Assembly (NCBI GenBank): GCA_026413225.1
Contig: CM048552.1
Location: forward strand, 166,110,053 to 166,174,052
Direction: 5' to 3'
From: Otis tarda
Taxonomy: Eukaryota > Chordata > Aves > Otidiformes > Otididae
Length of the DNA stretch: 64,000 bases
The notes beneath the pieces are model-generated. The model did no database searches. It saw only the letters and a list, made by a program, of their open reading frames with translations, and had not been told where the DNA came from. Each line of letters opens with the position of its first letter. Position 1 is the stretch's first letter. The position numbers and the translations under genes were made by a program. Positions 24,473 to 36,920 of this stretch are shown one piece after another.

Positions 24473-26041
24473 AATTTTCCCAAGCCTGAAAAGAAATAGG
24501 AAAAGGAAAGCTCATGTGTAACAGGAGTTTGAAAAGAACTGGGTGACTAACCTCTTTTCTTTTTTTAATGAAAATAATCAATGACTAATACAAAACATAA
24601 ATTATTTCTAATTTCTTAAAATTCCTGTTCCTCAGATGGGTTAGGTTTTGACACAATCTTCTACTAGAAGCAGTGATAAAAAATTTGTCTCTTGACAGTT
24701 TAAATATAGATCTCTTTATACACAAGTTTAAATGAAATTGAGTTAATGACTTAAGAGGCCTTTTATTCTACTACAAATTAAAAAATCATATTGCTTTTCT
24801 TTGTTCTTTTGAAAATATATCACTCTGAGAACAGTATTCTTTCACTTCCATCTTAATTTAAAACCAAAACAATACTTAGCTAAGGAGATTTGCAAAGTAG
24901 TGTATAGGTGACATTGTTTTCATGAAAAACTGCACTGCATTACATCTTCTAATATGGGATTGATAGACAAGATTAAAAGACATTGGGGTTTTCTAATGTA
25001 AGCTGCTTAGACACTTTTTATGTTGTATCAGATAACAATATAATATACCTACAGGACATGTCCTACTGTTCGGGTGCAGAATTATTTTGTTTTTTTAAAT
25101 CATAGATTTAGAGTGAACTTAATCTCATATGATTTTAGATTTCTACAATACAAATGTTTACTTATGAGGTACCTAACCTGGTAAGTGAGTTAGTCAATGC
25201 AAAGCTACAGGAAACCTCAGGTGATTCCTCCTATTGAAAAGACGACATCTAAAATATGTCAGAGGCCCATTCTTGCTATACTGACCATTTCCCTCGAATG
25301 ACTGTAAAGCAAAACTAGGCTATCCATCAAATGTGTGTGTGTGTGTCTACATTTAAAATACTTCTGAATGAGAACAATCTCTCAAGTGACTGTTGCTAAC
25401 TATGTATGATGTTTCATGTGTAAAATGAAACATTATATTCCCTCTAGTTTGCTGCTTTTTTTTTTTTTTAATGAGCTTATATTAACTAATGGTCTATTCC
25501 AGGAGAACTCTATTAGTTACTGATTTTCCTCAGTCATCCTTTTTTTTTTCGTTAGTTTTTGACCTTTGACATTTTTTTTATTTCTACATTTTTTTAAATA
25601 AATGGGAGTGAAGATGCTATGTAGCAAATGTAAGCCTCCTGTCAGTGAGCTTGTTAGATACCCTTTTGAGGCTCTTTAAAGCTTTTTACGAACCAGCAGG
25701 AGTGTCCTAACAGCAGATCGAAATTTTGGACTTAAAGAAATAAAGGATTGGGCCAAGTAGCATGTAATATTAAAAAAAATCCTTGTTTTACAGAACAGAA
25801 TAAACTTCAGAAAGCCTACTGATCCATGAATTTTATACTTATTGTGTGAAATATCAAACTTTCCTGTACAGAAATGCAATGAAACTCGGAGACACAAAAC
25901 ACACTTGCTACTTTCCCAGTAAACCTGGGAAAATAAGCTCTTGGCCTCTCTAAAGGCAGTCACTAGAGGGAGCCATGCTCATATGCAGTTTATTATGTGT
26001 CCCTGCAAAGCTTTCTAAAATAACCAGCTAATGAACAAAAT

Positions 26042-26045
26042 ATAT

Positions 26046-26077
<32 letters not shown>
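26042..26077. repeat. Tetranucleotide microsatellite (TTTA)n
   Basis: About eight uninterrupted TTTA units. Confidence 0.95.
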
Positions 26078-28689
26078 AATTTGCTACAGAATCCTTATAT
26101 AGGAAGAGAATGTAATATGGAAAACACCAGACTTTTTCCTGACTGAATATGCTAGTCAAGTGGAGGATCATAGTAATAACAGTAAAGGTGCTGCTGCAAC
26201 ATTAGGTTTGCTCTATTCTGTGATTTTTATGTACCAGATCCACCAAGGGATTTAAACACTTAAGATTAACATTCTGGGTATTTTAGTATACAGATCAAAA
26301 AATCACACGGAGGGGAAAAACCTGCTGTATTGTTTCTTAAACCTGTCATAAACTTGGCAGTTGTTTTCATGTTCAGCTTCAAAGTTTCTGAGCACTTCCA
26401 TATCAAGAATTGCCCAAATCTGTCTGTTCTAGGGATTATCTTCTCAGTTATCAACAACTGGTGTTTTTCTGACTACGTAACTGGAGGACTTGTAGGTGTT
26501 CTCAAGGCTGAAATATTTAAAATACAGAAAGATTGACTTCCCAGTCAATCCCAGTGAAATGCAGTTGCAGCCATTTTCTTTAAAAACACTTTCATGCGGA
26601 TAATGGAGGTGAGTTCTTCACAATGAGAGAGGCATTGAAATACGGGTTTGAGATCTCACACAAAAGAGGAAGAAGAGGGAGGGAAACACAGTAAGTACAG
26701 TACATGTAATAATAAATACCATTCTTGCATAAACACCTCTTCATTTAGTCACAGAGACATAAGATATCATAAGATATTGTTGTATGAAATAAACAAGCCC
26801 TCTACCAAGAACCCCCATGATGCCACTGTACTCTGAGGTATACTCTAAGAATTAAAGCTTTCAGATGGTATAAACAGACTGAGATACAAATTAGATGGTG
26901 ACTTGTTCTTCAACACTAAGAATAAAGAAATCTGGAGTAAAAAAAAAGGTGATGCAACTGTAAGATCTAGTGATGGTTGTCAGTAATATTTGTGTATGTG
27001 GAAAGTTCAATGCAATTTAGGAGTTAGCACAATAAGTGACTTACAAGCAAATGTGTTCAGAATCATGACTTTGTTCATAGGTAATTACAGTGAAGTTGTG
27101 TCTTAGCCACATACACATAAACACATACAGGTATATTTATCTGTGGGAACTGTTTTAGAGGTTTTCTGTTCAGAACAGTGGAGACCAGTCTTTCTCATTT
27201 TAAAGTGATACAGAAATAATAATAATAAAAAAATCAAACTAGAAAAACCTCAGTACCGGCTATGACAATTATAAGTCAGTGAAAAGGATTAGTCTAATGA
27301 GAATAAATATTGTTATTAACAGGTTCTTATTAATCTCACTTGTATTTTATTATTATTTTTATTTTATTATTATTCATTGTATATTATTATTAACCAAATT
27401 ATTAATAATAATAATTATTAACCTTAGATTTTATCAAAAGGATCAACCTACCCTATTTTTTTTGAGATTCTGGAGACTAAATTTCATTTTGGTTTTGTGG
27501 CTTGTTTTTTTTAGTAGTTGTCTTGTTTTGATTGTATATATATTTATAGTGTTATGCTAGCAGTTCTGTGTCATATGTGTATATACATATATATGAACCT
27601 ATTTGCAGTTCAACAATAAGGCAAGATATGTCAACAATACAAGAAGGTACTTGTAGTACCAATTTTGAATGCTTTTCATATACTGTTCCTCTTTGCGGAG
27701 GGAGCTTACGGATCTAGGCAAGTCGCTTCCTGAAGTTTTTCCCTGCAAGTGAGGGAACAAGAAACTTGTTTCTTTTGTGATGAAAAATGAGTCTTATGTA
27801 TTCAGTGTGGTTGTAGACATTAAGGCTTCAAGGAAAGCAGCAAATTTCCTGTGGCTCGTGATGCCATTGTACGAGTGGACACTGCATGACTAGCTCAGAA
27901 AACATGCATGTAATTAGCTCTATGAGGTAACGAGTTCTGAGATAAAATATGTTAATGAGTTAATTACTTTCTTGCATAAATTGCCTATTTTTTTTTTAAT
28001 ATGAGCTGCAATTGATGAAAGTTTTCTCAACTTAGAATGTAACCTCTTGCAGGAAATAATCTGCCTGTGCATTTTCCAGGCTCCATAACACTGGAGATTC
28101 ATTCTTACTAGAAACCTTGCAGTCACCTTGCCTAAAAAGTTATTTGCCCACTTTCAAAAAGAGTTGTGCATTAAATTTTCATTTTAACAAAGCTGCTGTT
28201 AACATTTGAAAGGTACAACAGTCCTCCTATCTGTGATGCAAACATGAGGCATATGACTAATAAGAACATAATTATTTTAGACCAAGCTGGACAGGAATGT
28301 TTTGATTATAGACACATTTTACCTTAGAGTTATGTATCATAACTGTAGAATGTTTCCATTTTTAATTCTGAGACTGGAGCAGATGGCAGAGATGTATTTA
28401 AAATAATGGCACTTGACATATATTATATATAAATAGCTACACAGATACAAGGTGCTATTTGTAATTTTTCTCTCTTAGAAAGAAACTAAAAAAAAAACTC
28501 TATCACTTCACTATAATTGTTCATGAAATTCATCACAAATGGATAAATTTTTGAAATTTTTACCTTAAGGTAAAAAGGCAATGTGGGAAAATAGTGGAAG
28601 ATTGGCAAAGAAGATTGTGAACATGTTCAAGTGACTTGCAGCTGGGGTGCAGAAAAACACATCTATCATGCTAATTATTTTCTAGCCTT

Positions 28690-29050
28690 GTGTGTTGGAC
28701 AAGTACAACATCTGTGTTTAGATAACACAGGCCTGTGATAGACTTAGAAGCACCCTATTGAACATGTTTGAGATTCCTGCCCTGCTGTGACAAAGATCAA
28801 AGCACGGTGGTAAACTATGCCTGTGTGAACCCCCGATATACAAGCAAAACCATCAGGTTTGGTGATCCTCTAGCAGGGACCAAGCTCTGTGGTGCCTGCA
28901 TCTCTGCTTGTGTATCTCTGCCCCAGTGCTACTTCAGGGATGCTTGGTGAGGTAATGAAAATAAATTTACTCTTTGCATTTCATCCATGGTTTTGTGGTT
29001 ATTCCCATGTCTTGCCTGTGCCAGCTTACACAGGCAGATATGAAGGCAGA
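28690..29050 (+). other. GC-moderate island with polyadenylation-like signal; possible old LTR
   Basis: This stretch is less AT-rich than its flanks. It contains blocks such as CTCTAGCAGGGACCAAGCTC, then AATAAA at about 28969-28974 followed by a T-rich stretch (TTTACTCTTTGCATTTCATC), an arrangement reminiscent of an LTR R/U5 end. No target duplication was found and no second copy exists in the window. The open frames over it (28768-29192) have no recognisable product. Confidence 0.22.
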
Positions 29051-32000
29051 AGTTCCTTCACATATTTACTGGATTCCCACATGTCTTCACAGACTAGTCA
29101 TAGAATCAATTCCTGAGGCATATTGTACACATAGATATAAAAATATACTGATAGAAAAAAGGATGAAAGACATATTTTCTCCAGTCTTGTAAAACAGTTA
29201 TCAAATTTTCCTATCATGATGCAGAGGACTACTGGAAAAAAATAAAGTGTTTTTCTACCAAGAAAGACTATGTGACAAAATGTATCACATGTCTAACTTA
29301 AAAGTGAGTTTGTGTGTTAAAATTTTTTCCATTCAGCTCATTGATGCAACAATTTAGATACTGAAATGTCAGCTATGGAGAGGAGAGAGCTGTATAGTAC
29401 ACCAAAAATAAAGTTTTGGTTTTATGCCACTGGTGGGTGCTCTGTGGGAGAACAGTTAGTTATTGACTCAGGCAGAAGAAAAATTAAAAACAGTCTTAGA
29501 CATGATAGCAGACCTTATGGTAATATAGACTAAAAAAATAATGCTTGAGAGTCTTAGGCCAATTTCCATATGTTGTTTTCTGTTCCAGTATTGATATTGT
29601 CATGTTTTCATTTGAGGTTGATGTAAACAAAACAAAAACCTCAGAAAGTCAGGTGCAACTAATATAAAAAGTCTTGCTGAAAACAAGTAAGAATGAACAG
29701 ACTGTGTCATTTAAATGTTCTTTTAAATTTTTGGCAGCTCCAGATTTACTTTATATCCCATTTGCTCCTTATTCTTTTAGTTATAGCAAGCAGGTAATGA
29801 TTCCTTTGCCGTGAAAAAATACTGGTTTTGCCAACTTTGTCAGCTAAGCTTCATTTTTACAGTTCTAGTAGCATCAGTTTGTCAACATAAAAGCTAAAAT
29901 ATTCTGAACTCAATCAACCTTTCTCAGGCTTGTCTCCAGAGGTGGCATTAAAGGGTTTGGATAGCCTGATCAGCCTTAGCCTACTAAGGATGTTTGTAGC
30001 TCCTGCTAAGTGGTCTCTAGAGATTTCTTTCAAAACTTATAACAGACTGCAATGTGTCTGTCTGATCATATACATACTCTTTAACACATTATTCTAGAGA
30101 CTTTTTTTTTTTATAAGGGCCTGCTAATATTGCTACTTTCTCAGCTAGTTCCGTATACATAAATAACAGCAGCATAACAGATATTCAGTACCATGCTTTA
30201 TTTTGGTATATTACTATTTGATTTTTTAGGAGATATGGGCAAGTTATGAAGTGGACTGCTTCCAGCAAAAAAAAAAAAAAAAAGAAGTGCATCACGCAAG
30301 AATACTCTTTCAGATTCAGAAAGTCAGAAAAATTTCCTTTAATGAAGAAATATAGTATAGAACAGGACTCAAATTTGAACACCACTTATCTTGCACAGCT
30401 TTGAAGAATACAATTTAATATTTTATGAGATTGAGTAGATTTGCATTAGGAAGGTTATTTCTATTAGGAAATACTATTTCTATTATTGGGTGCGTATTGA
30501 ATTATTTCAGTGAAGTGGAACACCTCTGATTGTGTTACCCAAAAAACCCCTAAAAACCTAAACAACTTTAAAATGCAGATTCCAGTTACAATACATGTTT
30601 TTAATTCTGCAGACTATGTGCTTTCCTTTATGATTTTGTATTAGAGCACCAAGAAATTTGAGACTAAACTCAATAAGATAACTTTCATTTTATGGGGTTT
30701 TTTTTAAGTAAATGATAAGCTTTTGCCAACAGCATGGCTGTATTTTCTATGACTGTCCTGGTGACATTCTCATAGACATTTAAATTAGAACTCTTTATCA
30801 TTTATTTCTTCACCAAAATCATATTGTCACATTCAGCTATATCACTGTTGGAATAAAAAAGGAAGGAAAAACTATAATTCTACCTTTAGAACTGTCTTTT
30901 CCTACTAAGTTAATTTTATAATTGTTCCCACTGCATGGAACAGAGATTTTTATTTTCAGTTGAGGTTAAAATTTTTTTACACAGATGACACAGCAACAGA
31001 AGAGTTGCTGTGGTGCAATAGAGATATTGCTACTCTTCGCTGATACAAGGCCTTTGGTTGTGGCCTATGCTCTGTCTATTAAGGAAAATGAAAACGTCTA
31101 TAGTAAAGAAAACATAGAGAAATGTGTATTTCTGACATTAGCTTTTTGTGAAGTTAAAAATCTTGGATGGAAATCTACACTCAAGTTAATATAACTACAG
31201 AACTGTGTTTGTGGGCAAAAATTAATGACGACAAATAGAATACTGCATTTGAGCATTGCCCATGGAAATGGCATCGCTCAGTTCACCTTCTGTCAGGAAT
31301 GAATTCTAAGCATGCAGCAAATTACTGCTTTTGATGAATGTGATGTTATTTGACAATACTGAGCAGCAACTCTGAGAGCTGTCTTTCTTTGGAACGAAAG
31401 AAACTAGTTATGGAGAGAAAAGGTTTTTATTTACATGGGCAGAAAAATATAATGTTTCTGTGCCCAACTACAGAATTAGTTTTATTTTTTTTCCAGGCAT
31501 TGTCAAATATGAGGAGTAGAAACTCTAGCTTCTTTCCCACTCACTGACTAGAGGAACAAGAAGCACTTTGTCTTTAGCCGAATCCCTATTAAGTAAGTCA
31601 TACACAGTAGAATTTATTTTCTCATTTATTTTTCTACATAAACATGGAAGGGCTGTGACAGGAGATTGATGCAGATATTAGCTTAGAAGCACTACGTAGA
31701 GATAAAACTGTTCTATGCAGTGAGAGCTATGAACACTGACTTAAGATCTTGAACACGCTAATCCCACACACAACTCCTCCAAGAAACCAAATGCACAGAC
31801 CCATCTAAAAATTTTATGTCTTAAACTGCTATTCAAGCAATCCTATGGAACCAGTTGGAGGAGATTATGCTTAGATCAACTGAGTTAGAGTTCTGATATT
31901 GTGATAGGGAGAAAATATCTTAGCTAGACTAGAACAAGGAGTAAAGACAGTTGTTTGGTTGGTTGGTTTTTTTTAAATGCAAACCTAAATATACTGAAAC

Positions 32001-32107
32001 CTAAATATATTTCTTGAACATTCTCTGAAGAAAAAACAAACAAACAAAAAAAACCAACACCAAAACAACCTTCTCCCCCAGCTTCCTCCCCATTTGGTGA
32101 CAGAATT
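29051..32107. other. Non-coding, AT-rich
   Basis: No supported gene or repeat apart from homopolymer runs (for example A-run 30268-30284). The 69-codon frame at 30985-31194 is not recognised. Confidence 0.5.
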
Positions 32108-32170
32108 GTTGTTAAATACAGAATTGGAAGGCACTTTAAGGTATCATCTAGTTCATCTCTTGATGAAGGC
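32108..32170 (-). mobile_element. CR1 3' end remnant, very short
   Basis: GAATTGGAAGGCACTTTAAG followed by GTATCATCTAGTTCATCTC corresponds to the inverted CR1 3' segment (TTGGAAGGGACCTTCAAAGG, then GTCATCTAGTCCAACC). The 8-bp tail is not clear and only about 60 bp can be matched. Confidence 0.45.
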
Positions 32171-33588
32171 AAAATCAATTAGATTTAAGTAAGTAAATTT
32201 TTTTTCTTGCAGATATTTTTCTATTTCTTAAAATATTTCTATTGCTATCCAAAACTCTCTAAAATGCTATTCATGTGTCTCATCAAAATTTTTTTTGTTT
32301 TTATCACCTACTATCTACACTAAGAGTTCTGTACCTTAGTTCAATTACTTATTTTTCTGTTCTGAGTGAAGGGGAAAGCTCACTCCTTTGTGGCAAGTTT
32401 TTTTCTCATAAAGTTTCTTTTTATCCTGTCTATGTATAATTTTTCTTTTTTTTTTTACACAAACCTTTATATTCTAAGCTTTTCTTCTTTCACATATAGA
32501 CAAGTATAATAAAGCATGGGCCTCACAGTGTCACACTGAACTCACTACCCATTAGCTGTGGTGAAAGCTATTTCAGTGAGAACAGTCCGTCTTTCATTGA
32601 ATGCTGACAAATTGGCACGTCTTGTCTTCACATTCACTACATAAAAGTGGTGAGGGTAATTTCCTCTTCACTGTACAAATGCTGCCTAGCAAAATTTATA
32701 ATAATCATCTTTTCATCTTTATTAAGTCAAAATGTTATGTGATGTTGCTCAGTTCTATGAGAACTTACAGAATAGCACTCTAAGAACTTTTTTTTTCCCA
32801 TGAACCTGAATTTACCATAGACAAAAAAAATGGCTTGTTCCTGGAGCTAGGTCTGAATAACATCTAAGGAGAGTTCAATACAAACACATCAATTATTCAT
32901 CTTGTTCATGTGCGTGCAACTACAAATTCTGCCTCTTCATTGACTTTCCTGGCTTGAATGACTCCAAGACATGTCTTGGTTTCTGCATTAAAAACAGTAG
33001 TGAACACTTGTTCTTTGTGAACCCTTAGTAAGACAGATCAGTCATCACAGCACTTTTATTTTTACTTTTAGAACTAAATAATTTAACTATAATATTCCTG
33101 GTTTCAAAAACAAAATTTGTGAACAATACATGTTGTGGACTGTATTGAAAGACAGTCTCCACAATGAAAACCTTAGAGATCTTTCTCTTTCAGCAGCTCT
33201 TGGATGAGAGTGAGGAACACTTGTATAGGCAAGAATATTGAGGAGATGAAACAGAAAAGTAAAAGACATTCTTTATAGTGAAAATTTGGCACAACAAATT
33301 GACAATTTATATCCGAGTAGTATGTTAGCTGACTTCCATTAATTGAGATACTCAGCCATGAATAGGAGCACTCAGCTCAGTTATGGTCCTATTTTATAGT
33401 TTAGGTTTCGCATAAAAGCAGGAACCTATCTATGAAAAAATAACAGAATTATTGTGTAACCAAGCTGCTACAAATATAGGAAAAGCTACAAATGTAGAAA
33501 AAGATGAAGCTGATTATCCATCTTTATTGGCTCAATAAGTGGCATATATGTTATTTCCTGGGAGTTTCCTCTACACTCACATTGTGGG

Positions 33589-33693
33589 CAGGGACTGATG
33601 GCCCTGGGGAGGATGAAATGGGGTCCTGGGCTATGGGCAGGGTGGAGGGAGCCCTGGAGGGGCTGCACAGGGACAGCTAGGCCTCAGGACCCT
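33589..33693. other. GC-rich patch of unknown origin
   Basis: About 105 bp rich in GGG and CCC (for example GGGCAGGGTGGAGGGAGCCC) stand out sharply from AT-rich flanks and end at an AT palindrome. It is possibly a fragment of a minisatellite or of an unrecognised repeat. Confidence 0.4.
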
Positions 33694-33715
33694 GTTACAT
33701 ATATATATATGTAAC
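33694..33715. repeat. Perfect 22-bp AT palindrome
   Basis: GTTAC, twelve alternating A/T bases and GTAAC form an exact palindrome, followed by another (AT)n run at 33716-33726. Confidence 0.9.
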
Positions 33716-34934
33716 ATATATATATAAACTGCACTGCTATTAATTTGTGTAATATATGCTAGGTAGCTCTCTAATACATAATTTTGTTTAATATTTCACT
33801 TTTTTTTTTTTTCATTTTTGCTAGGGAGCCAGATTTCAGAGTATCTTTGTATGTGGATTTCTAAATTCTGTATTTGCAGCAGTGACATATTGGGTTGGGG
33901 TTTTTTTTTGAGCTGTAGTCCTGAGTATCTAGTCTCAGAAAATGTTTCTTAGCAATAGTATACATTGCAAAATACTGAATACTTGTTGAAAAAAAACAAC
34001 GACCAGAAATTCATCAGGAAGTAGTTAGACAATGTGGTAAGAGGAATGTCATCATAACTGATTAAAATAGGACTAGACAACTGCAGATTAATTCATAATA
34101 GCATAGAATCAATCACTGAGATGTGAAAAGTATCTTAGATGGGGCAGATGTCAATACCAGTAGATTAACACTTCTCTTAGTTGTTGATGATTTTCTTTCA
34201 TGAAATAACATGAGGGCTACAGCTAAAAATGCTTGCCTTACTCAGTAACTGAGCTCTTACATATATTCAGATTCCACTTTCATTTTATAGGCATGTGTGT
34301 ATGGCTTTATTTAAATTCTGTATCCTAATATACCTCATGTATTTTTTCAATTCCCTTTCAAATTGATATATGGTTTATTAAAGTTTTCTAGGAAATGTGT
34401 TCATTTTTGATACCTTATTTTCTTCCAGTGCACCAGTGTTTCTTCTGGAAAAATAAATAGCAAGTTTCCAATCCAGCATAGTTTCACACATCAGCACAAT
34501 ATTTGCAATTAAATCCTCTGGACAAATGAAACAAGCTCATACTCCTTGTGAAAATGGTGGCTGAACCTCCTCCTAACTTGCAGATCATTTATCATTTGCC
34601 TTTTCATTTTCAGGATTTTTACAAGTGAAGACTTTTCCCCTTTCTGCTTCATAAAATTTGTATAATTCTATTACATACACTTAAGATCACATACTCTTTG
34701 AGAACTAATATAAGAAGAGCAATCACAGACAACTAAGTATTTTCATTTTAAAAATTGGTTTTTCCCTGTTTTCTCTTTTCTTGTAGGCAGGGAAAACGTG
34801 GCAAATTTAAAAAGGAAAATCCTAAACTCATTTTATGACTCTGTTCTTTAAAAAAGAAAAATATGTAGGAGCCAGGAACAACACAAAGCAAAACACTCCT
34901 CTGATATTCAAAGACAATCTGAAGATCTTGTGTG

Positions 34935-35770
34935 TGTTGTAGTTTAGCCCTGCTTAGGACCAAGCTATGCAGCCTCTCACTCACTCTCCCTACCCTCCAA
35001 GGGAATGGAGGAAAGGTAATATAATAAAAACCTCAAAGTTTGAGATAAAGACAGGGAGAGATCACTCAAGTTACCTTTATGGGCAAAACAGACTTGACTT
35101 GGGGAAAATGATTTCAATTTATTAATAATAACACCAAAGCAGGACATTGATAGAAAAAAAAACAACCAACCAAACAAATCAACTTCCTCCAAATCCTCCC
35201 CTCTTCCTGGGCTTAATTTAATTCCAGACTATCTCCACCTCCTTCCCCACCTCGAGTGTCACAGGAGGAATAAGGAATGGGGGTTGCAGTCAGTTTATCA
35301 CATATTGTTTTCTGCCGCTCCTTCCTCTTCAGGGGAAGAACTCCTCACATTCCTCTCCTGCTCCAGCATGGGGTCCCTCCCACGGGCTACAGTCCTTCAC
35401 AAACTGCTCCAGCACAGGTCCTTTTCCATGGGGTGCAGTCCCTCAGGAACAGTCTGCCCTGGCGAGACCGCTCCATGGGCCACAGCCTCCTTGAGGCATC
35501 CACCTGCTCTGGGATGGGGATCCTCCATGGGCTGCAGGTGGATCTCTGCTCCTTCGTGGACCTCCATGGGCTGCAGGGGGACAGCCTGCTTCACCATGAA
35601 CTGCACCACGGGCTGCAGGAGAATCTCTGCCAGGAGCAACATTACTTACCCCTCTCCTTCTTTACTGACTTTGGCGTCTGCAGCCATTCCTCTCACAATA
35701 AATTCTTCACAATCAGGCTAAGGCAGACACCTCTCATATTCTCTTCACATCTCCTCTCCTCTATTCTCTT
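34935..35770 (-). mobile_element. Copy A of the large LTR, truncated in its 5' (U3) part
   Basis: The reverse complement of this stretch follows copy B (35776-36915) and copy C (54087-55265) from their terminal ...GGGCTGAACTAC end inward. On the plus strand it reads TGTTGTAGTTTAGCCCTGCT at the low edge, then the CTGCAG/CCATGG-rich body, then GTCTGCAGCCATTCCTCTCA. The promoter-bearing first 350 or so bases of the family are missing: homology stops at the pyrimidine-rich run just before copy B. No target duplication is visible. The 171-, 145- and 81-codon frames across it are not viral genes, because an LTR of this type has no coding role and the frames do not agree between copies. Confidence 0.85.
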
Positions 35771-35775
35771 CTCTT

Positions 35776-36915
35776 TGTTCTGGTTTTGTTAGTGAGGGGG
35801 GGCCTAAGGTGGTAGTTTCTGTAGGAAACTGCTAGAAGTCGCTCCCCTTTGTTCAGTGGACTCGGCCAGGCCTAGGGCGGACCCACTGCTGGCCAAGGCC
35901 GAGCCAATTGGTAGCAGAATGTCCCGTGATAACGCCTCTGCGATAACGTATTTAAGAAGGGGAAAACAGAGAAAAAAAAAAGAGAAGAGATGATGTGAAG
36001 CAGCTGAGCGGGGGGCAGAGAGGGGGAAGGCGCAAGCCTTGTGGGCCTTGCAGGCCTCACCCTCTGGCCTCCCGCCGGGCAGCCGACTGGGCCCAACTCG
36101 GCCCAGCCTGGCTGCAAGAAGTGGAGAGGAGATGAGAAGTGAACGAGATGTAAAAAGGATCCTGAGAGGCGTCTGCCAGCCTGTTGTGAAGAACGGCTGC
36201 AGACGCCAAGGTCAGTGAAGAAGGAGGGGGAGGAGTAATGCGGCTCCTGGCCAAGATTCCCCTGCAACTCGTGGTGAAGACCATGGTGGAGCGGGTTGTC
36301 CCCCTGCAGCCCATGGAGGTCCACGGAGGGGCAGAGATCCACCTGCAGCCCCTGGAGGACCCCACGCCGGAGCAGGTGGAGGCCTGAAGGAGGCTGTGGC
36401 CCATGGAAGGCCCGCTGGGACAGCTGTTCTAGAGGGACTGCACCCCGTGGAAGAGATGACCCACGCTGGAGCAGTTTCACGAAGGACTGTGGCCCATGGG
36501 AGGGACCCCACGCTGGAGCAGAGGAGGAATGCGAGGAGTTCTTTCCCCGACGATGACACAGTGGCATAAAACAATGCGTGATGAACTGACCGCGACCCCC
36601 ATTCCCTTTCCTGCCCCCCCGTGCCGCTCGGGAGGGGAAGGTAGTAGAGATAATGTTAAGCCCGGGAAGAGGGAGGGGTGGGGGGAGGTTATCTTGTTCC
36701 CTGTCTCATTCTCCTGCTAGTTTTAGAAATAAATGAATACTTTTCCCCAAGTCGAGTCTGTTTTGCCCGTGACGGTAACTTTAAGGATTTCTCCCCGTCC
36801 TTATCTCAAACCTTGAGCCATTTTTCTTATATCATCTCCCCCTGTTCTCTCGGAGGGTGGGGGGAGCAAGAGGGAGACTGCGTAGTCAGGTCCTGATCAG
36901 GGCTGAACTACGACA
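35776..36915 (+). mobile_element. Copy B of the large LTR: solo LTR with 5-bp target duplication
   Basis: Starts TGTTCTGGTTTTGTTAGTGA and ends GGGCTGAACTACGACA. It is flanked by the exact 5-bp repeat CTCTT (35771-35775 and 36916-36920). Copy C has the same termini in register with its own, different, duplication, which confirms the boundaries. Length is 1140 bp. Internal features include a CCAAT box, a TATA-like element, a GA-rich stretch, a GC-rich body with degenerate repeated CCATGG/CTGCAG motifs, and AATAAA at 36728-36733 followed by GT-rich sequence. No gag, pol or env lies beside it, so it is a solo LTR. The 5-bp duplication suggests ERVL-like affinity (inferred). The 231-codon antisense frame is not considered real. 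Confidence 0.9.
35904..35956 (+). promoter_or_regulatory. LTR promoter elements (CCAAT and TATA-like), copy B
   Basis: CCAAT at 35904-35908 and TATTTAAG at 35949-35956 are spaced as in a polymerase II promoter. Copy C has the same pair in the same place. Whether this solo LTR is active cannot be told from sequence. Confidence 0.55.
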
Positions 36916-36920
36916 CTCTT

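Larger units (their letters stand above)
24086..28689. other. Non-coding, AT-rich, with microsatellites
   Basis: No supported gene. Microsatellites are listed separately. An ATT/TAA-rich low-complexity patch lies at 27341-27421, and the open frame across it (27279-27560) is a product of that composition. Confidence 0.5.
32171..34934. other. Non-coding, AT-rich, with one GC-rich patch
   Basis: No supported gene. The patch at 33589-33693 and the palindrome beside it are listed separately. Confidence 0.5.

Noticed and set aside
26042..26077. Regular tetranucleotide array as a possible CRISPR-like or satellite structure
   Set aside because: It is a simple (TTTA)n microsatellite with no spacers; no repeat-spacer pattern exists anywhere in the window.
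30985..31194. 69-codon frame starting just after an AG acceptor-like site
   Set aside because: The peptide is not recognisable and the pyrimidine tract is poor; no donor of quality follows in frame.
35277..35792. 171-codon plus-strand frame
   Set aside because: Antisense reading of LTR copy A running past its end. Its composition (LHGLQ, CRW and similar repeats) comes from the CCATGG/CTGCAG motifs.
35872..36567. 231-codon minus-strand open frame, the longest in the window
   Set aside because: It lies wholly within the promoter and body of LTR copy B, runs antisense to it, and has no retroviral or host domain. The corresponding frames in copies A, C and D are broken or different.
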